Origin: Aquibacillus albus
GTDB taxonomy: Bacteria; Bacillota; Bacilli; Bacillales; Amphibacillaceae
Direction of reading: 5' to 3'
DNA length: 64,000 nucleotides
Assembly: GCF_016908325.1 (NCBI RefSeq)
Contig: NZ_JAFBDR010000008.1
Span: 107,887 to 171,886 of the forward strand
The notes under the pieces: model-generated
Database searches by the model: none
What the model was told of the DNA's origin: nothing
The model's input: the letters and a program-made list of their open reading frames with translations, nothing else
Shown here: positions 1 through 8,036 of the stretch, piece by piece
Position numbering within the stretch: the first letter of the stretch is position 1
How the letters are laid out: each line of letters opens with the position of its first letter
Translations under genes and position numbers: made by a program

Positions 1-237
1 GTAACAAATCCGCCATTGTTAGACATTATTGTAACCCTGCCTTTCATAAGTTTTAAATGTAATATATAAAACAGAACACAAGACATTATATTGAAAGGAC
101 ATTATATTCGTGCATTGTGGAACAAGCATAAAGGCTCTGTTAAAAAGGATCTATTCTAATCCAACCGAATTTTACGACAAACACAAGTGGATTTCCCCAG
201 ATTTCTCCGGTTATTCTTTGAAGCCATCACAAAAATA

Positions 238-288
238 GAAACAAAATCCTATTCCAACCGCACAAACCGCTCCCCCTCATGTTCCCCC
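238..288 (-). pseudogene. Relic of the 3' end of the neighbouring GT-C gene
   Basis: About 50 bp nearly match the sequence at 1309-1360, which ends the glycosyltransferase gene. On the minus strand it still encodes E-H-E-G-E-R-F-V-R-L-E followed by a stop, against E-E-H-K-G-E-R-F-V-R-L-E in the intact gene. Homology stops abruptly upstream, where the 42-bp-type repeats begin. It is best read as a scar of a past duplication or deletion. Confidence 0.75.
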
Positions 289-289
289 C

Positions 290-468
290 AAAATATGAGC
301 AGAAATCCTGGTTTTATTCTCACCGATTAAGATATATGTGCAAGTTCGCCGGGATTACTCTCACGAATGGCCAAAATATGAGTAGCAAATCTGGATTTAT
401 TCTCACTGATTAAGATTTATGTGCAACCTAATCGGATTTACTCTCACAAATCCACCATTTATGCGCAC
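290..468 (-). repeat. 42-bp repeat family, array 1
   Basis: About four degenerate units in reverse orientation. Each shows GGATTTA(T/C)TCTCAC followed by an AT-rich spacer and a TATGTGCA or TATGCGCA core. It is the same family as the arrays near 609, 5134, 9974, 55224, 58592 and 62102. Confidence 0.7.
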
Positions 469-608
469 ACCACCCGGGCACTTACGCTTTTGTTCCTGAA
501 GGGCAGTTATTTTAACCTCGTATAGAAGTTATTTATGAAATGATTAAAAAAGTGATAAAATTGAAAATGTTTAAAAACTAAGCTCAGAACTAAATTGTTA
601 GCTGATCG

Positions 609-810
609 TGGATTTATTCTTACGGAATAGGGTTTATGCGCAGGGATCAAGGATTTATTCTTACGGAATAAGGTTTATGCGCAGAAATCAAGGAATTACT
701 CTCACGGAATCCGGATTTATGTGCAGGAATCCTAGAAATACTTTCACTAATCCATACATATGCGCACCTCAACCAGCTTTACTCTCACAAATCCTCCATT
801 TATGCGCACG
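609..810 (-). repeat. 42-bp repeat family, array 2
   Basis: About five units in reverse orientation, with GGATTTATTCT(C/T)AC and TTTATGCGCA cores. Because 42 is a multiple of 3 the array stays open in several frames, so the 93-codon reading frame across it is a repeat artefact and not a gene. Confidence 0.75.
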
Positions 811-841
811 CCTTGGCACACTTATTAACCCAACCATACTT

Positions 842-885
842 TTCGACACTCGTTATAGGAAGAGACGAATGTCGAGTTTTTCTAA
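842..885. repeat. Hairpin element, copy 1
   Basis: TTCGACACTCGTTATAGGA, a 5-base spacer, then CGAATGTCGAG. The two halves can pair over about 12 bp. A close copy lies at 61796-61840, inside the insertion that breaks the third toxin gene, so this is a dispersed element. Confidence 0.6.
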
Positions 886-964
886 TTAACACCTCGTTCT
901 TTAAGAAACTCTAGGTGAAGCTTGGCTGTAATGATTTAAAGAGGTAATATATGTGCTAGTATAG

Positions 965-1007
965 AAAAAACAAGGCACTTCTAATATTAAGAGGTACCTT
1001 GTTTTTT
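965..1007 (-). terminator. Bidirectional terminator after the small broken gene
   Basis: Inverted repeat AAAAAACAAGG ... CCTTGTTTTTT with further pairing inward (CTTCT/AAGAGG). Both sides carry A/T runs, so it can end transcripts in either direction. It lies about 40 bp past the stop of the minus-strand small gene. Confidence 0.7.
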
Positions 1008-1045
1008 ATGAGGATCATGAATATATTTTTTAATAATTTTAATTA

Positions 1046-1215
1046 TTACAAATTACCATTCTCCATATCTTCTTTAATGCTCTTCAACATATCTCTTGCT
1101 GATTTTCTAGGTAGTTTTCCTTTTTTTTAGCATTCATTTCTTCAACAGCATCTTTCAGGGACTCTGCAATATACTCTTTTTCTGATTTCACATCTACATT
1201 CAAATCTATTCCCAT
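1046..1215 (-). pseudogene. Small broken or phase-variable gene (56 codons when restored)
   Basis: An ATG at 1215 is preceded by an AAGGGGATAAAG Shine-Dalgarno. The frame reads MGIDLNVDVKSEKEYIAES and continues into a run of eight A, after which it goes out of frame. If the run had nine A the frame would continue as GKLPRKSARDMLKSIKEDM and stop at 1046, just before a good terminator. I do not recognise the family; a small antitoxin-like or regulatory protein is possible. The single lesion in a homopolymer could be a mutation, a phase-variable switch or a sequencing error. Confidence 0.5.
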
Positions 1216-1318
1216 TTCTTTATCCCCTTTTTCACACATACATTTCACCAACCTTTTAGTAGTGGTAACAGTGTATGCCTATACTTTTCTTTATTATACT
1301 TTTTTTATGAAACAAAAT

Positions 1319-2839
1319 CTATTCCAACCGCACAAACCGCTCCCCCTTATGTTCCTCCATCAACCGAACAAAACTTTCATGAAACCGCACATCACTCAGC
1401 GGCTTCACTTCCACATATACACCTGCCGCATGATTCGGGGTCACGCGCTCCAGAAATTCATCCACCGTTTCTTTCTCTTTAAAATAAGGCTGAAAATGTA
1501 CTTTTACATATTGTAGATCTGTCCGTAAATAACGGGCATGCACCGTTTCAAATGCAACAATACTTCCTTCAGGGATTTCCTCATATGTCTCAAGCACCTG
1601 TTCGCGGGTCTCCTTATAATTCTGAGACGGGCTCAACATCAGATTGTAGCTGTCATAAATAACTGTCACATAAAAGGTAACCCCAAACAGCAGAACCAAT
1701 GCATTCCTCCAGCGTACCCATCCAGATCCATCCAATTGCGCGATCCAGCTTGCAATGCCGAGCCAAAACATCATCGTTGCAGGCCCTAATAGACGAAAAT
1801 TAAATGGATCAAACTGTGAGCTCCAGCGCATATATACAACAGCAACAAAATAAATACCGCCGACAAAGAAAAATAAAAATGGGATCAGCATCTCTTCACG
1901 ATCAACGGAAAACAGCGCTCGTACATGACGCCAACGCACAAACAGCAGCACCGAAGCGACTAGCAGCACAATACTATAACTTAAAAACACGACACTGCTC
2001 GTCGTTAATACATTAAACTCCGCGACAAACCCGCGCCAGAACATCTCCCAAAATTCCTGAACCGTTTCAGGGCGGGGGATTCGTTCCATCCCGGTTGGCT
2101 GGCCTGTCTCACGGTAATTTTTCCATAAATAAACGCCAGCAAACACAATCGGAATTGAGCCGGCAATCCAGCACAGCAGCATTTGCTTCCACTGCCGCTC
2201 CGATAAAAAATAAAAGCCGACAAGTCCGACGATTCCAGCACCAATTAAGCCGATGTATCTTGCCAAAAATAAAAACAACCCTGCAAGCAGCAAATGCCAC
2301 ACGAATACAAGTCGATCTGTCGTCACATAACGTTCAATCGCATAGACGAGCCAAATCAGGCCAAAAATGAATGGAACCTCTGACCACGAATAGGCGAAAA
2401 CCTCTGTTGATGTACTAATGAAAAACACGAGCGCCACAAGTGGTGCACGCTTACCGAACAGTCGATCGAGCAACACGAGGCACAACGCAAACATCAAACA
2501 GTTCACAATTTTCGATGCCCAAAACACATCAATACCTGGAATCCAAGCAACAGCAGCAATCATGAGCGGATATCCCGCGGGCCATGTCGCAAAATAGCCA
2601 CTTAACCCAGGAATCAAATCCGTTGTCGTCATACCGTCACCAGCCAAGAAGTTCTCTGCTAGCTGCAGGTAATGAGCAGAATCAGAAGTCAAATAACCTT
2701 CAGGATCAAAATAGCTTTGCACAAAAAGATAACTACTATAAATAAAAAATAATAACACTAACATTGACGTACTAAGCCATGTTGATTCCCGGTCACGATC
2801 CAAGCTAAAACTACTTCTTCGCACAAACAAATTATCCAC
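1319..2839 (-). CDS. GT-C fold membrane glycosyltransferase (GT39/ArnT-like)
   Basis: A 506-residue multi-pass membrane protein. After a short cytoplasmic N-terminus there is a first helix (about residues 22-42), then an extracellular loop with TSDSAHYLQLAENFLAGDG (51-69) and WPAGYPLMIA (86-95). This is typical of GT-C enzymes that take a sugar from a polyprenyl-phosphate carrier. About ten more hydrophobic segments follow, then a soluble C-terminal part from about residue 410. The start is a GTG that overlaps the end of the upstream PAP2 gene by 8 bp, with GGGAG upstream, which implies translational coupling. Its place behind the DprE1/DprE2/UbiA set suggests that it uses the lipid-linked pentose made there. 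The acceptor is unknown. Confidence 0.75.
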   Translation of the reverse strand: MDNLFVRRSSFSLDRDRESTWLSTSMLVLLFFIYSSYLFVQSYFDPEGYLTSDSAHYLQLAENFLAGDGMTTTDLIPGLSGYFATWPAGYPLMIAAVAWIPGIDVFWASKIVNCLMFALCLVLLDRLFGKRAPLVALVFFISTSTEVFAYSWSEVPFIFGLIWLVYAIERYVTTDRLVFVWHLLLAGLFLFLARYIGLIGAGIVGLVGFYFLSERQWKQMLLCWIAGSIPIVFAGVYLWKNYRETGQPTGMERIPRPETVQEFWEMFWRGFVAEFNVLTTSSVVFLSYSIVLLVASVLLFVRWRHVRALFSVDREEMLIPFLFFFVGGIYFVAVVYMRWSSQFDPFNFRLLGPATMMFWLGIASWIAQLDGSGWVRWRNALVLLFGVTFYVTVIYDSYNLMLSPSQNYKETREQVLETYEEIPEGSIVAFETVHARYLRTDLQYVKVHFQPYFKEKETVDEFLERVTPNHAAGVYVEVKPLSDVRFHESFVRLMEEHKGERFVRLE

Positions 2840-3257
2840 CGGCGATCAACTCCCAACCGTAAAACAGGACCAAACTACAAAGGAATCCCAACGCCAATCC
2901 ACCAGCAATTTCAACCTTGCTATGGCCCATTCGTTCGCGAAGCACAACACGATCGGCACTGCCGTTTGTCAGCTGGTTGATGACACCTGCCTGCTTACCT
3001 ACTGCAATCCGCAATCCGGTCGCATCAATCATCGTAATCACTAAAAAGGCAACGCCCAATCCAAACACGGCGGAAAACCAGCCCTCGCCAAATCCAATCA
3101 AAAATACCGTCGTTGAGACAGTCGATGTATGTGTACTTGGAAAACCGCCATTCCCCATATGATGGCGCGCATCCTTGCCATACTTAAAAAAATGAATCAA
3201 AAACTTTAAACAACCAGAAGCAACCCAACCAACAACCGGCGCCATAAAATAAGGCAT
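2832..3257 (-). CDS. Divergent PAP2 family protein (YuiD/DUF212-like)
   Basis: A 141-residue membrane protein with the DUF212 hallmarks: GNGGFPSTHTS (36-46; family form GGMPSSHS), MIDATGLRIAVGKQA (76-90) and RERMGHSKVEIAGG (107-120). The family is related to PAP2 phosphatases; the His of P-S-T-H (43) is kept. In mycobacteria a PAP2-like protein sits beside the DPPR synthase and is thought to remove the 5-phosphate of decaprenyl-phosphoribose-5-phosphate. The same role here is inference from context. It overlaps the downstream GT-C gene by 8 bp. Confidence 0.75.
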   Translation of the reverse strand: MPYFMAPVVGWVASGCLKFLIHFFKYGKDARHHMGNGGFPSTHTSTVSTTVFLIGFGEGWFSAVFGLGVAFLVITMIDATGLRIAVGKQAGVINQLTNGSADRVVLRERMGHSKVEIAGGLALGFLCSLVLFYGWELIAGG

Positions 3258-3311
3258 TACCTATTCACCCTTTCTTCCCACAATGTCCACGCTGAGAGGA
3301 CAACTGTCCAC

Positions 3312-3389
3312 AAGAGGGGTCTGACCCCCTTACGCCACAGTGTCCGCGATACGCGCACAAATGTCCATGAAGGGGGTCAGACCCCTCTT
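3312..3389. repeat. Inverted pair of GGGGTCTGACCCC elements
   Basis: The 20-mer AAGAGGGGTCTGACCCCCTT at 3312-3331 recurs as its exact reverse complement at 3370-3389. Each copy is itself partly palindromic. The second copy overlaps the last codons of the UPF0104 gene. Similar GC-rich motifs occur near 55461 and 62350. Confidence 0.7.
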
Positions 3390-4333
3390 CTCATTAGTGC
3401 GTTGCGTCTAAATAAAAAGACGAAGATTCCGATGATTACGCCGAACCAGAGGGTTACGAAGCGGATCAGTAGGGAGATTGTTACGGCGGCACTACCTGGT
3501 ACGCCAAAATAGACGAGCAATCCTATAATACTCCCTTCCGCAGCGCCCAATCCACCTGGAATCATCGACAACGCACCGGCAATCGTCCCGAGGCTAAACG
3601 TTAAAATACTCGCCACCAACGATATATCAAACTGGAACGCCAGCAAAATCACATACAAGCTGATACATTCCAACAACCACGCCACAAAGCTAATCAAAAA
3701 CGCAAAGCTCAATTTCCCTACCTGTAACAGCTGGAGCGTATGCTCGTAAAAGTAACGAATCGAATCCCGAAATCGTCTCAGCTTTTTCGGCCTCGTAAAC
3801 CAATCAATCAACCGAAACAACATTGTCCTTCGCTGTAGCACGATAAAAAATAATACAATTAGGATAATCAATACAATAAAAGAAGTAAACCCCAACGGAT
3901 ACACCAACATCCCAATACCGACGAGCGCCATCATCGCAAGCACATCTGTTAACCGGTCATAAAAAATAACTGGAATCGAAGCAGCGTAGGGGACACGCGC
4001 TCTTTTCTCTAAATAATACGCCTTCAACAACTCCCCAGCTTTGCCTGGTGTAATTGACATCATCAAGCCAATGAAAAAAATCGCCATATTATCCTTCCAT
4101 GAAATTGCGAAGTTCGACCACCGCGAAAAGGCATGCCACTTCCAAAACCGAAACAAATAACTAATAAAGGTCAAAACAAACGCCAGGAGCAATGCTTCCC
4201 CTGGCATCCGCCGAATCGTATCAAAAACCTCCTGCAAATCTGCAAAAAATAAAAAGACAGCGACGACGAGCACACCAAATACCAAGCCAGTTAACAGCTT
4301 TGGCAGCAATTGCTTCCCCGATTGCTCCATCAT
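3377..4333 (-). CDS. UPF0104/MprF-TM-like membrane protein, possible lipid-sugar flippase
   Basis: 318 residues, about eight membrane helices, belonging to the lysylphosphatidylglycerol-synthase transmembrane family (AglD/MprF N-domain). Diagnostic stretches are the loop GKAGELLKAYYLEKRARVP (about residues 100-118), FYDRLTDVLAM, and MIPGGLGAAEG (256-266). Many members occur beside glycosyltransferases and are suspected to move lipid-linked substrates. It starts in a 4-bp ATGA overlap with the SDR gene, so the two are translationally coupled. Flipping polyprenyl-phospho-pentose is inference. Confidence 0.75.
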   Translation of the reverse strand: MMEQSGKQLLPKLLTGLVFGVLVVAVFLFFADLQEVFDTIRRMPGEALLLAFVLTFISYLFRFWKWHAFSRWSNFAISWKDNMAIFFIGLMMSITPGKAGELLKAYYLEKRARVPYAASIPVIFYDRLTDVLAMMALVGIGMLVYPLGFTSFIVLIILIVLFFIVLQRRTMLFRLIDWFTRPKKLRRFRDSIRYFYEHTLQLLQVGKLSFAFLISFVAWLLECISLYVILLAFQFDISLVASILTFSLGTIAGALSMIPGGLGAAEGSIIGLLVYFGVPGSAAVTISLLIRFVTLWFGVIIGIFVFLFRRNALMRRGV

Positions 4334-5076
4334 ATATCCGTCCGTTTAAAAATTTTCTCTGGCAACAGCTTAATTATCGTCATAATAATCAACCAGAACC
4401 ACGGCGTATACACAACTTCCCGACGCTTCACAATCCCGGCCTCAATATCCTGCGCCACCTTATCAGGATCAGCCAATAGTGGAGTAGGCTCGACCACACC
4501 ATACGTCATCTTCGTATCGACCATTCCCGGCTTGATTGTCAGCACATGCACACCAGACTCATGCAGCCGATTCCGCAGCCCCTGCAAATAAACCGACAAC
4601 CCAGCCTTCGTCGAACCATATATGTAATTACTCTTCCGACCGCGATCTCCAGCCACCGATGAAACCGCACAAATAAATCCAGACCGCTGCGCCTCGAAAT
4701 AATTCGCAGCAATATTCAAAATCGACACCGCAGACGTATAATTGACATCAATCATCGTCCGCGCCAACGCAAAGGAATGCTCCGCCTGCTTCTGATCCTC
4801 CATCGCCCCATACATGAGCAACACCCCATCCAACGTACCGGCTTCCTGAACTACCTCATCAAAAAACACCTGATGTGACTCAAAATCCAGCGCATCAAAC
4901 TGCTTTAACGATACATCTACCTGATGCCGAATCTCTATATCACTCTTCAACACCTCTAACTGAGACGTATCCCTACTCGTTAAAATAAACTGATTGTGCT
5001 TTCCATTAGCGGCAAGCTTCCTCACTGTAGCCTGCGCGATCGTAGCATTAGCCCCTAAAACAAGGATCGAACCCAT
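4330..5076 (-). CDS. SDR oxidoreductase, DprE2-like
   Basis: 248 residues, classical short-chain dehydrogenase. Nucleotide-binding GANATIAQA (8-16) is the non-canonical form seen in DprE2-type enzymes. There is SSVAGDRGRKSNYIYGSTK (139-157) with catalytic Ser139/140, Tyr153 and Lys157, and a hydrophobic tail with LLPEKIFKR at the C-terminus. DprE2 reduces the 2-keto intermediate produced by DprE1, so that ribose on the polyprenyl carrier becomes arabinose. The assignment rests on the DprE1-like and UbiA-like genes upstream. Alone it would only be 'SDR family'. It is separated from the DprE1-like gene by the 42-bp array. Confidence 0.75.
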   Translation of the reverse strand: MGSILVLGANATIAQATVRKLAANGKHNQFILTSRDTSQLEVLKSDIEIRHQVDVSLKQFDALDFESHQVFFDEVVQEAGTLDGVLLMYGAMEDQKQAEHSFALARTMIDVNYTSAVSILNIAANYFEAQRSGFICAVSSVAGDRGRKSNYIYGSTKAGLSVYLQGLRNRLHESGVHVLTIKPGMVDTKMTYGVVEPTPLLADPDKVAQDIEAGIVKRREVVYTPWFWLIIMTIIKLLPEKIFKRTDI

Positions 5077-5133
5077 AAACGAATCACTCCTTTATAAAAT
5101 AAATGCGGTCGTGCTGCGCATTAATCAAGGATT

Positions 5134-5690
5134 CATGCGCATAACATGATTGAACTTGATAGTAAATCCCGGGAAGGTGCGCAAAACCATGCCGAAGTTG
5201 AGAGTAAACTCCGGAATAGTGCGCATAAACCTCCCAAAGTTGATAGTAAATCCCCGATCAGTGCGCATAACTCAGCCGAAGCTGAGAGTAAATCCCGAAT
5301 CGGTGCGCATAACCGGCCGAAGTTGAGAATAAACCCCCGACCAGTGCGCATAACCTGGTCAAAGCTGAGAGTAAATCCTGGACCAGTGCGCATAACCTGG
5401 CCGAAGCTGAGAGTAAATCCCGAATCAGTGCGCAAAACCCAGTCGAAACTGAGAGTAAATCCCGGAACGGTGCGCATAACTCAGCAAAAGCTGAGAATAA
5501 ATCCCGGAACGGTGCGCATAACCCCTCCAAAGCTGAGAATAAATCCCCGACCAGTGTGCAAAACCCAACCAAAGATGAGAGTAAACCCCGAATCGGTGCG
5601 CATAACTCGACCGAAGTTGAGAATAAATCCCCGATCAGTGCGCATAACCCGCTCAAAGCCGCGAGTAAATCCCGACCCAGCACTCACTCA
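5134..5690 (+). repeat. 42-bp repeat family, array 3 (about 13 units)
   Basis: The largest array. Each unit reads GTGCGCATAAC, about ten variable bases, AAGCTGAGAGTAAATCCC and a short variable tail, with a strict period of 42 (one or two units of 41). As 42 is 14 codons, all frames on both strands stay open and give false 14-residue-repeat proteins. It sits inside the minus-strand gene set, between the DprE1-like and DprE2-like genes. Confidence 0.9.
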
Positions 5691-5719
5691 ATCGCAGCGC
5701 CGCACCCAAATCCACGCAC

Positions 5720-7078
5720 TCACCTAGTCAATCCCAACCGCCGCGACATCGACGAGCTAAACAAATGCTCGGGATCGACGTTATCCTTAATCTCCTTAAA
5801 CTGCTCCCACGTCGGGTACATCTCCTGGAACGTTGCGCGCTCCAAGGTAGAGTCCTTCGCTAAGTAAACGCGCCCGCCATACTCTAGCACCAGCTGATCC
5901 AGCTCGCGCAAAAACGGGAACAACCCGTCATCCTTAATCGGAATATCCAGTGCGAGCGTGTATCCCTCAACTGGGAATGACAGCAAACCACCGTTCCACG
6001 GGCCGGAGCTCTTCAGCACTGCCAGGAACGAGGACCGCCGAGCATCACTGAGCATCGTCAGCATTCGGCGCAGGCCTTCCTTCGGGTTATTATCCTTTGG
6101 AAAGACCGCCTGATACTGGACGAAGCCTTTCTTCCCATATAATTTATTCCAATCCTTTATCGCGTCCAATGGGTGAAAGAACGACGATTGCTCAACTAAT
6201 TTCGTTTCATTTTTATACGATGCGTAATAAAATTTATTAAATGCAGAGATACTCCAATAATTTAGCGCGATACCCGGCGCGTGCACAGGCATTTTCACTT
6301 TAAATTTATTCGCTGGCTGTAGTGGCTCTTTGACCGTCGCAGGAAGATCTCCCAACCGAGCGTGATCTCCGCGCATCAGCACCGACCTGCCGAGTGAATC
6401 GCCCGACGCTAGACAGTCAATCCATGCGACCGAGTACTTGTAATCGGCATCCGCAGCAAATTTATCAAACGCTTGATCTAAATTTTCCGCCTTTTCATAG
6501 CTGACATTCATATAAGCGGTTTCCACTCGAATCAATCGAAAAGTCGCACGCAAAATGAACCCGGTTAATCCAATCCCGCCAATCGTTGCCCAAAACACAT
6601 CGGCATTCATTTCGCGGCTGCACGGGATTACTTCACCGGAAGCAGTCAGTAAATCAAACGTTTGAACAAATTCTGAAAACGTCCCATCGACATGATGATT
6701 TTTGCCGTGGATGTCATTGGCGATCGCACCCCCAACGGTCACGAGCTTCGTACCGGGAGTCACCGGCAAGTAATAACCACGTGGCAAAAACACATCAATA
6801 ATTTCTTTAAACGTTACCCCGGCTTCACACGTCAATAGCCCAGTCGCTTCATCGAATCCGAGCATATGATTGAAACGGTCGGTTCGAATCACACCTGCAT
6901 CTTTATTTAATGGCGTATCACCGTAGCTGCGCCCCAATCCATAGGCAATATAGTTCGGCGCATCGTGTGAACGTAAAATTTCGGACAGCTCAGACATCTG
7001 CTCTGGCCGATAGACATAACCAGGCTCGACCGGAAAATTGCCCCAGCCGGCGATCTTTTTCCATATTGATTTCGCCAT
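5720..7078 (-). CDS. FAD-linked oxidase, DprE1-like (polyprenylphosphoryl-ribose oxidase)
   Basis: 452 residues, a PCMH-type FAD-binding oxidoreductase. FAD motifs are GLGRSYGDT (47-55) and PGTKLVTVGGAIANDIHGKN (108-127), very close to those recalled for mycobacterial DprE1. The C-terminal substrate domain ends with IPIKDDG ... GGRVYLAKDS and a MYPTWEQF/MSRRLGL tail like DprE1. The catalytic Lys of AKDS is present (about 408). The cysteine hit by benzothiazinone drugs in M. tuberculosis (Cys387) aligns with Ala at about 376. It lies 35 bp behind the UbiA gene. Inferred role: oxidation of polyprenyl-phospho-ribose at C2, at the membrane, as the first step of epimerisation to arabinose. Confidence 0.82.
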   Translation of the reverse strand: MAKSIWKKIAGWGNFPVEPGYVYRPEQMSELSEILRSHDAPNYIAYGLGRSYGDTPLNKDAGVIRTDRFNHMLGFDEATGLLTCEAGVTFKEIIDVFLPRGYYLPVTPGTKLVTVGGAIANDIHGKNHHVDGTFSEFVQTFDLLTASGEVIPCSREMNADVFWATIGGIGLTGFILRATFRLIRVETAYMNVSYEKAENLDQAFDKFAADADYKYSVAWIDCLASGDSLGRSVLMRGDHARLGDLPATVKEPLQPANKFKVKMPVHAPGIALNYWSISAFNKFYYASYKNETKLVEQSSFFHPLDAIKDWNKLYGKKGFVQYQAVFPKDNNPKEGLRRMLTMLSDARRSSFLAVLKSSGPWNGGLLSFPVEGYTLALDIPIKDDGLFPFLRELDQLVLEYGGRVYLAKDSTLERATFQEMYPTWEQFKEIKDNVDPEHLFSSSMSRRLGLTR

Positions 7079-7113
7079 GACAACATCGCTTCCTTTCCTT
7101 ATAAAACAAAAAT

Positions 7114-7995
7114 CTATTCAAAAATCGTAAAAATCACAACAACAGCTAGTGCATATAGGAGAACGGTGAACAAAATATGCTTGTCTTCAAACAGGACCTT
7201 CTCCGGTGCACCGCCTTTTTTCTCGACATGGATCAGATAGAGGTAGCGGAACATGCCGTAAATCACAAATGGAATCGTCCACATCAAATGAATTGTATGC
7301 CCTGATGTGAACGTAAATACCGCATAGCTGACAATTGTAGCTGCCGTAACGACACTCGTCATTTGATCAAGCAAAGCCATCGAGTAATCATCCAATACCT
7401 TGCGCTGCGAGTTCGAGCTTGTGTTGTCTAACACCAACGACAGCTCATGCCTGCGTTTTCCAATCGCTAAAAATAACGACAACAACATCGCGCATAGCAA
7501 AAACCACGGCGTGAACGGAACCTCGATAATCGTTGCACCGCCAATCGCCCGTAACACGAAGCCAGCAGCAATGATCATAATATCGATAATCACGACATGC
7601 TTAAGCCGAAAGCTATACAGCAAATTCATGACAAAATAAATCAACAGTACCGCAAAGTAAATTTTATTTAATAGGAAAGAACTGCCGAGCGCCACCACGA
7701 GCAAGATAGCACATACACTTAACGCGAGTCTCGGATTAAGCGCCCCTGATGCCATTGGCCGGTGGCGCTTTTCGGGATGGTGCTGGTCAGCTTCCCGATC
7801 GTTGTAATCATTAATAATGTAAATACTACTTGCAATCATGCAAAACGTCACAAACCCATAAATCGATAAAAGAATCGCTTCTATATTTGTTAATTGAAAT
7901 GAAAATAGTAGCGCTGCAAACAGGAGCACATTTTTCGCCCACTGTCTCGGGCGGAGCTGCGTCCACAGGGCTGCTATTGTTGATTGTGCAACCAA
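7114..7995 (-). CDS. UbiA-family prenyltransferase, DPPR-synthase-like
   Basis: About 293 residues with eight or nine membrane helices. The first Asp-rich motif is NDYNDREADQHHPEKRHRP, the form seen in decaprenyl-phosphate phosphoribosyltransferases (mycobacterial UbiA, Rv3806c); a YSFRLKHVVIIDI stretch and AIGKRRHEL follow. It should join phosphoribosyl pyrophosphate to a polyprenyl phosphate. A GTG at 8025 is in frame, but I prefer the TTG at 7995: it has GGGGGA seven bases upstream, and the only good -10 box (8028-8033) would leave no leader for the GTG. It is the first gene of the minus-strand set. Confidence 0.8.
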   Translation of the reverse strand: MVAQSTIAALWTQLRPRQWAKNVLLFAALLFSFQLTNIEAILLSIYGFVTFCMIASSIYIINDYNDREADQHHPEKRHRPMASGALNPRLALSVCAILLVVALGSSFLLNKIYFAVLLIYFVMNLLYSFRLKHVVIIDIMIIAAGFVLRAIGGATIIEVPFTPWFLLCAMLLSLFLAIGKRRHELSLVLDNTSSNSQRKVLDDYSMALLDQMTSVVTAATIVSYAVFTFTSGHTIHLMWTIPFVIYGMFRYLYLIHVEKKGGAPEKVLFEDKHILFTVLLYALAVVVIFTIFE

Positions 7996-8027
7996 TAAAA
8001 TTCCCCCAACCTGACAAATCTCCACTA

Positions 8028-8036
8028 ATTATAGCA
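8028..8036 (-). promoter_or_regulatory. Extended -10 promoter for the UbiA/DprE gene set
   Basis: On the minus strand TGCTATAAT (8036-8028) is a consensus extended -10. A recognisable -35 is lacking (TGAATT at 17 bp is poor), which is normal for the extended type. Transcription would begin near 8021 and leave a ~25-base leader before the TTG start. Confidence 0.55.

Larger units (their letters stand above)
1..600. other. Gene-free left end with relic sequence and repeats
   Basis: No convincing coding sequence is visible. The stretch contains a ~50-bp relic of the 3' end of the GT-C gene (238-288) and the first 42-bp-family repeat array (290-468, reverse orientation). The remainder is AT-rich sequence with nothing I can name. 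Confidence 0.6.

Noticed and set aside
1262..2370. Several open frames opposite the GT-C gene
   Set aside because: Shadow frames on the antisense strand of a clear membrane-protein gene; no ribosome sites or family motifs.
5134..5690. CRISPR array
   Set aside because: Units are contiguous 42-mers with variation throughout, no constant repeat alternating with unique spacers, and no cas genes.
5146..5867. Open frames of 68-193 codons on both strands across 5133-5867 and similar ones at 608-889, 9970-10251, 55141-55485, 58583-58801 and 62042-62278
   Set aside because: They follow the 42-bp repeat unit (14 codons), exist in several frames at once, lack ribosome sites and encode only the repeat.
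7996..8025. GTG start at 8025 for the UbiA gene
   Set aside because: It overlaps the likely transcription start of the only good promoter; TTG 7995 has a strong Shine-Dalgarno.
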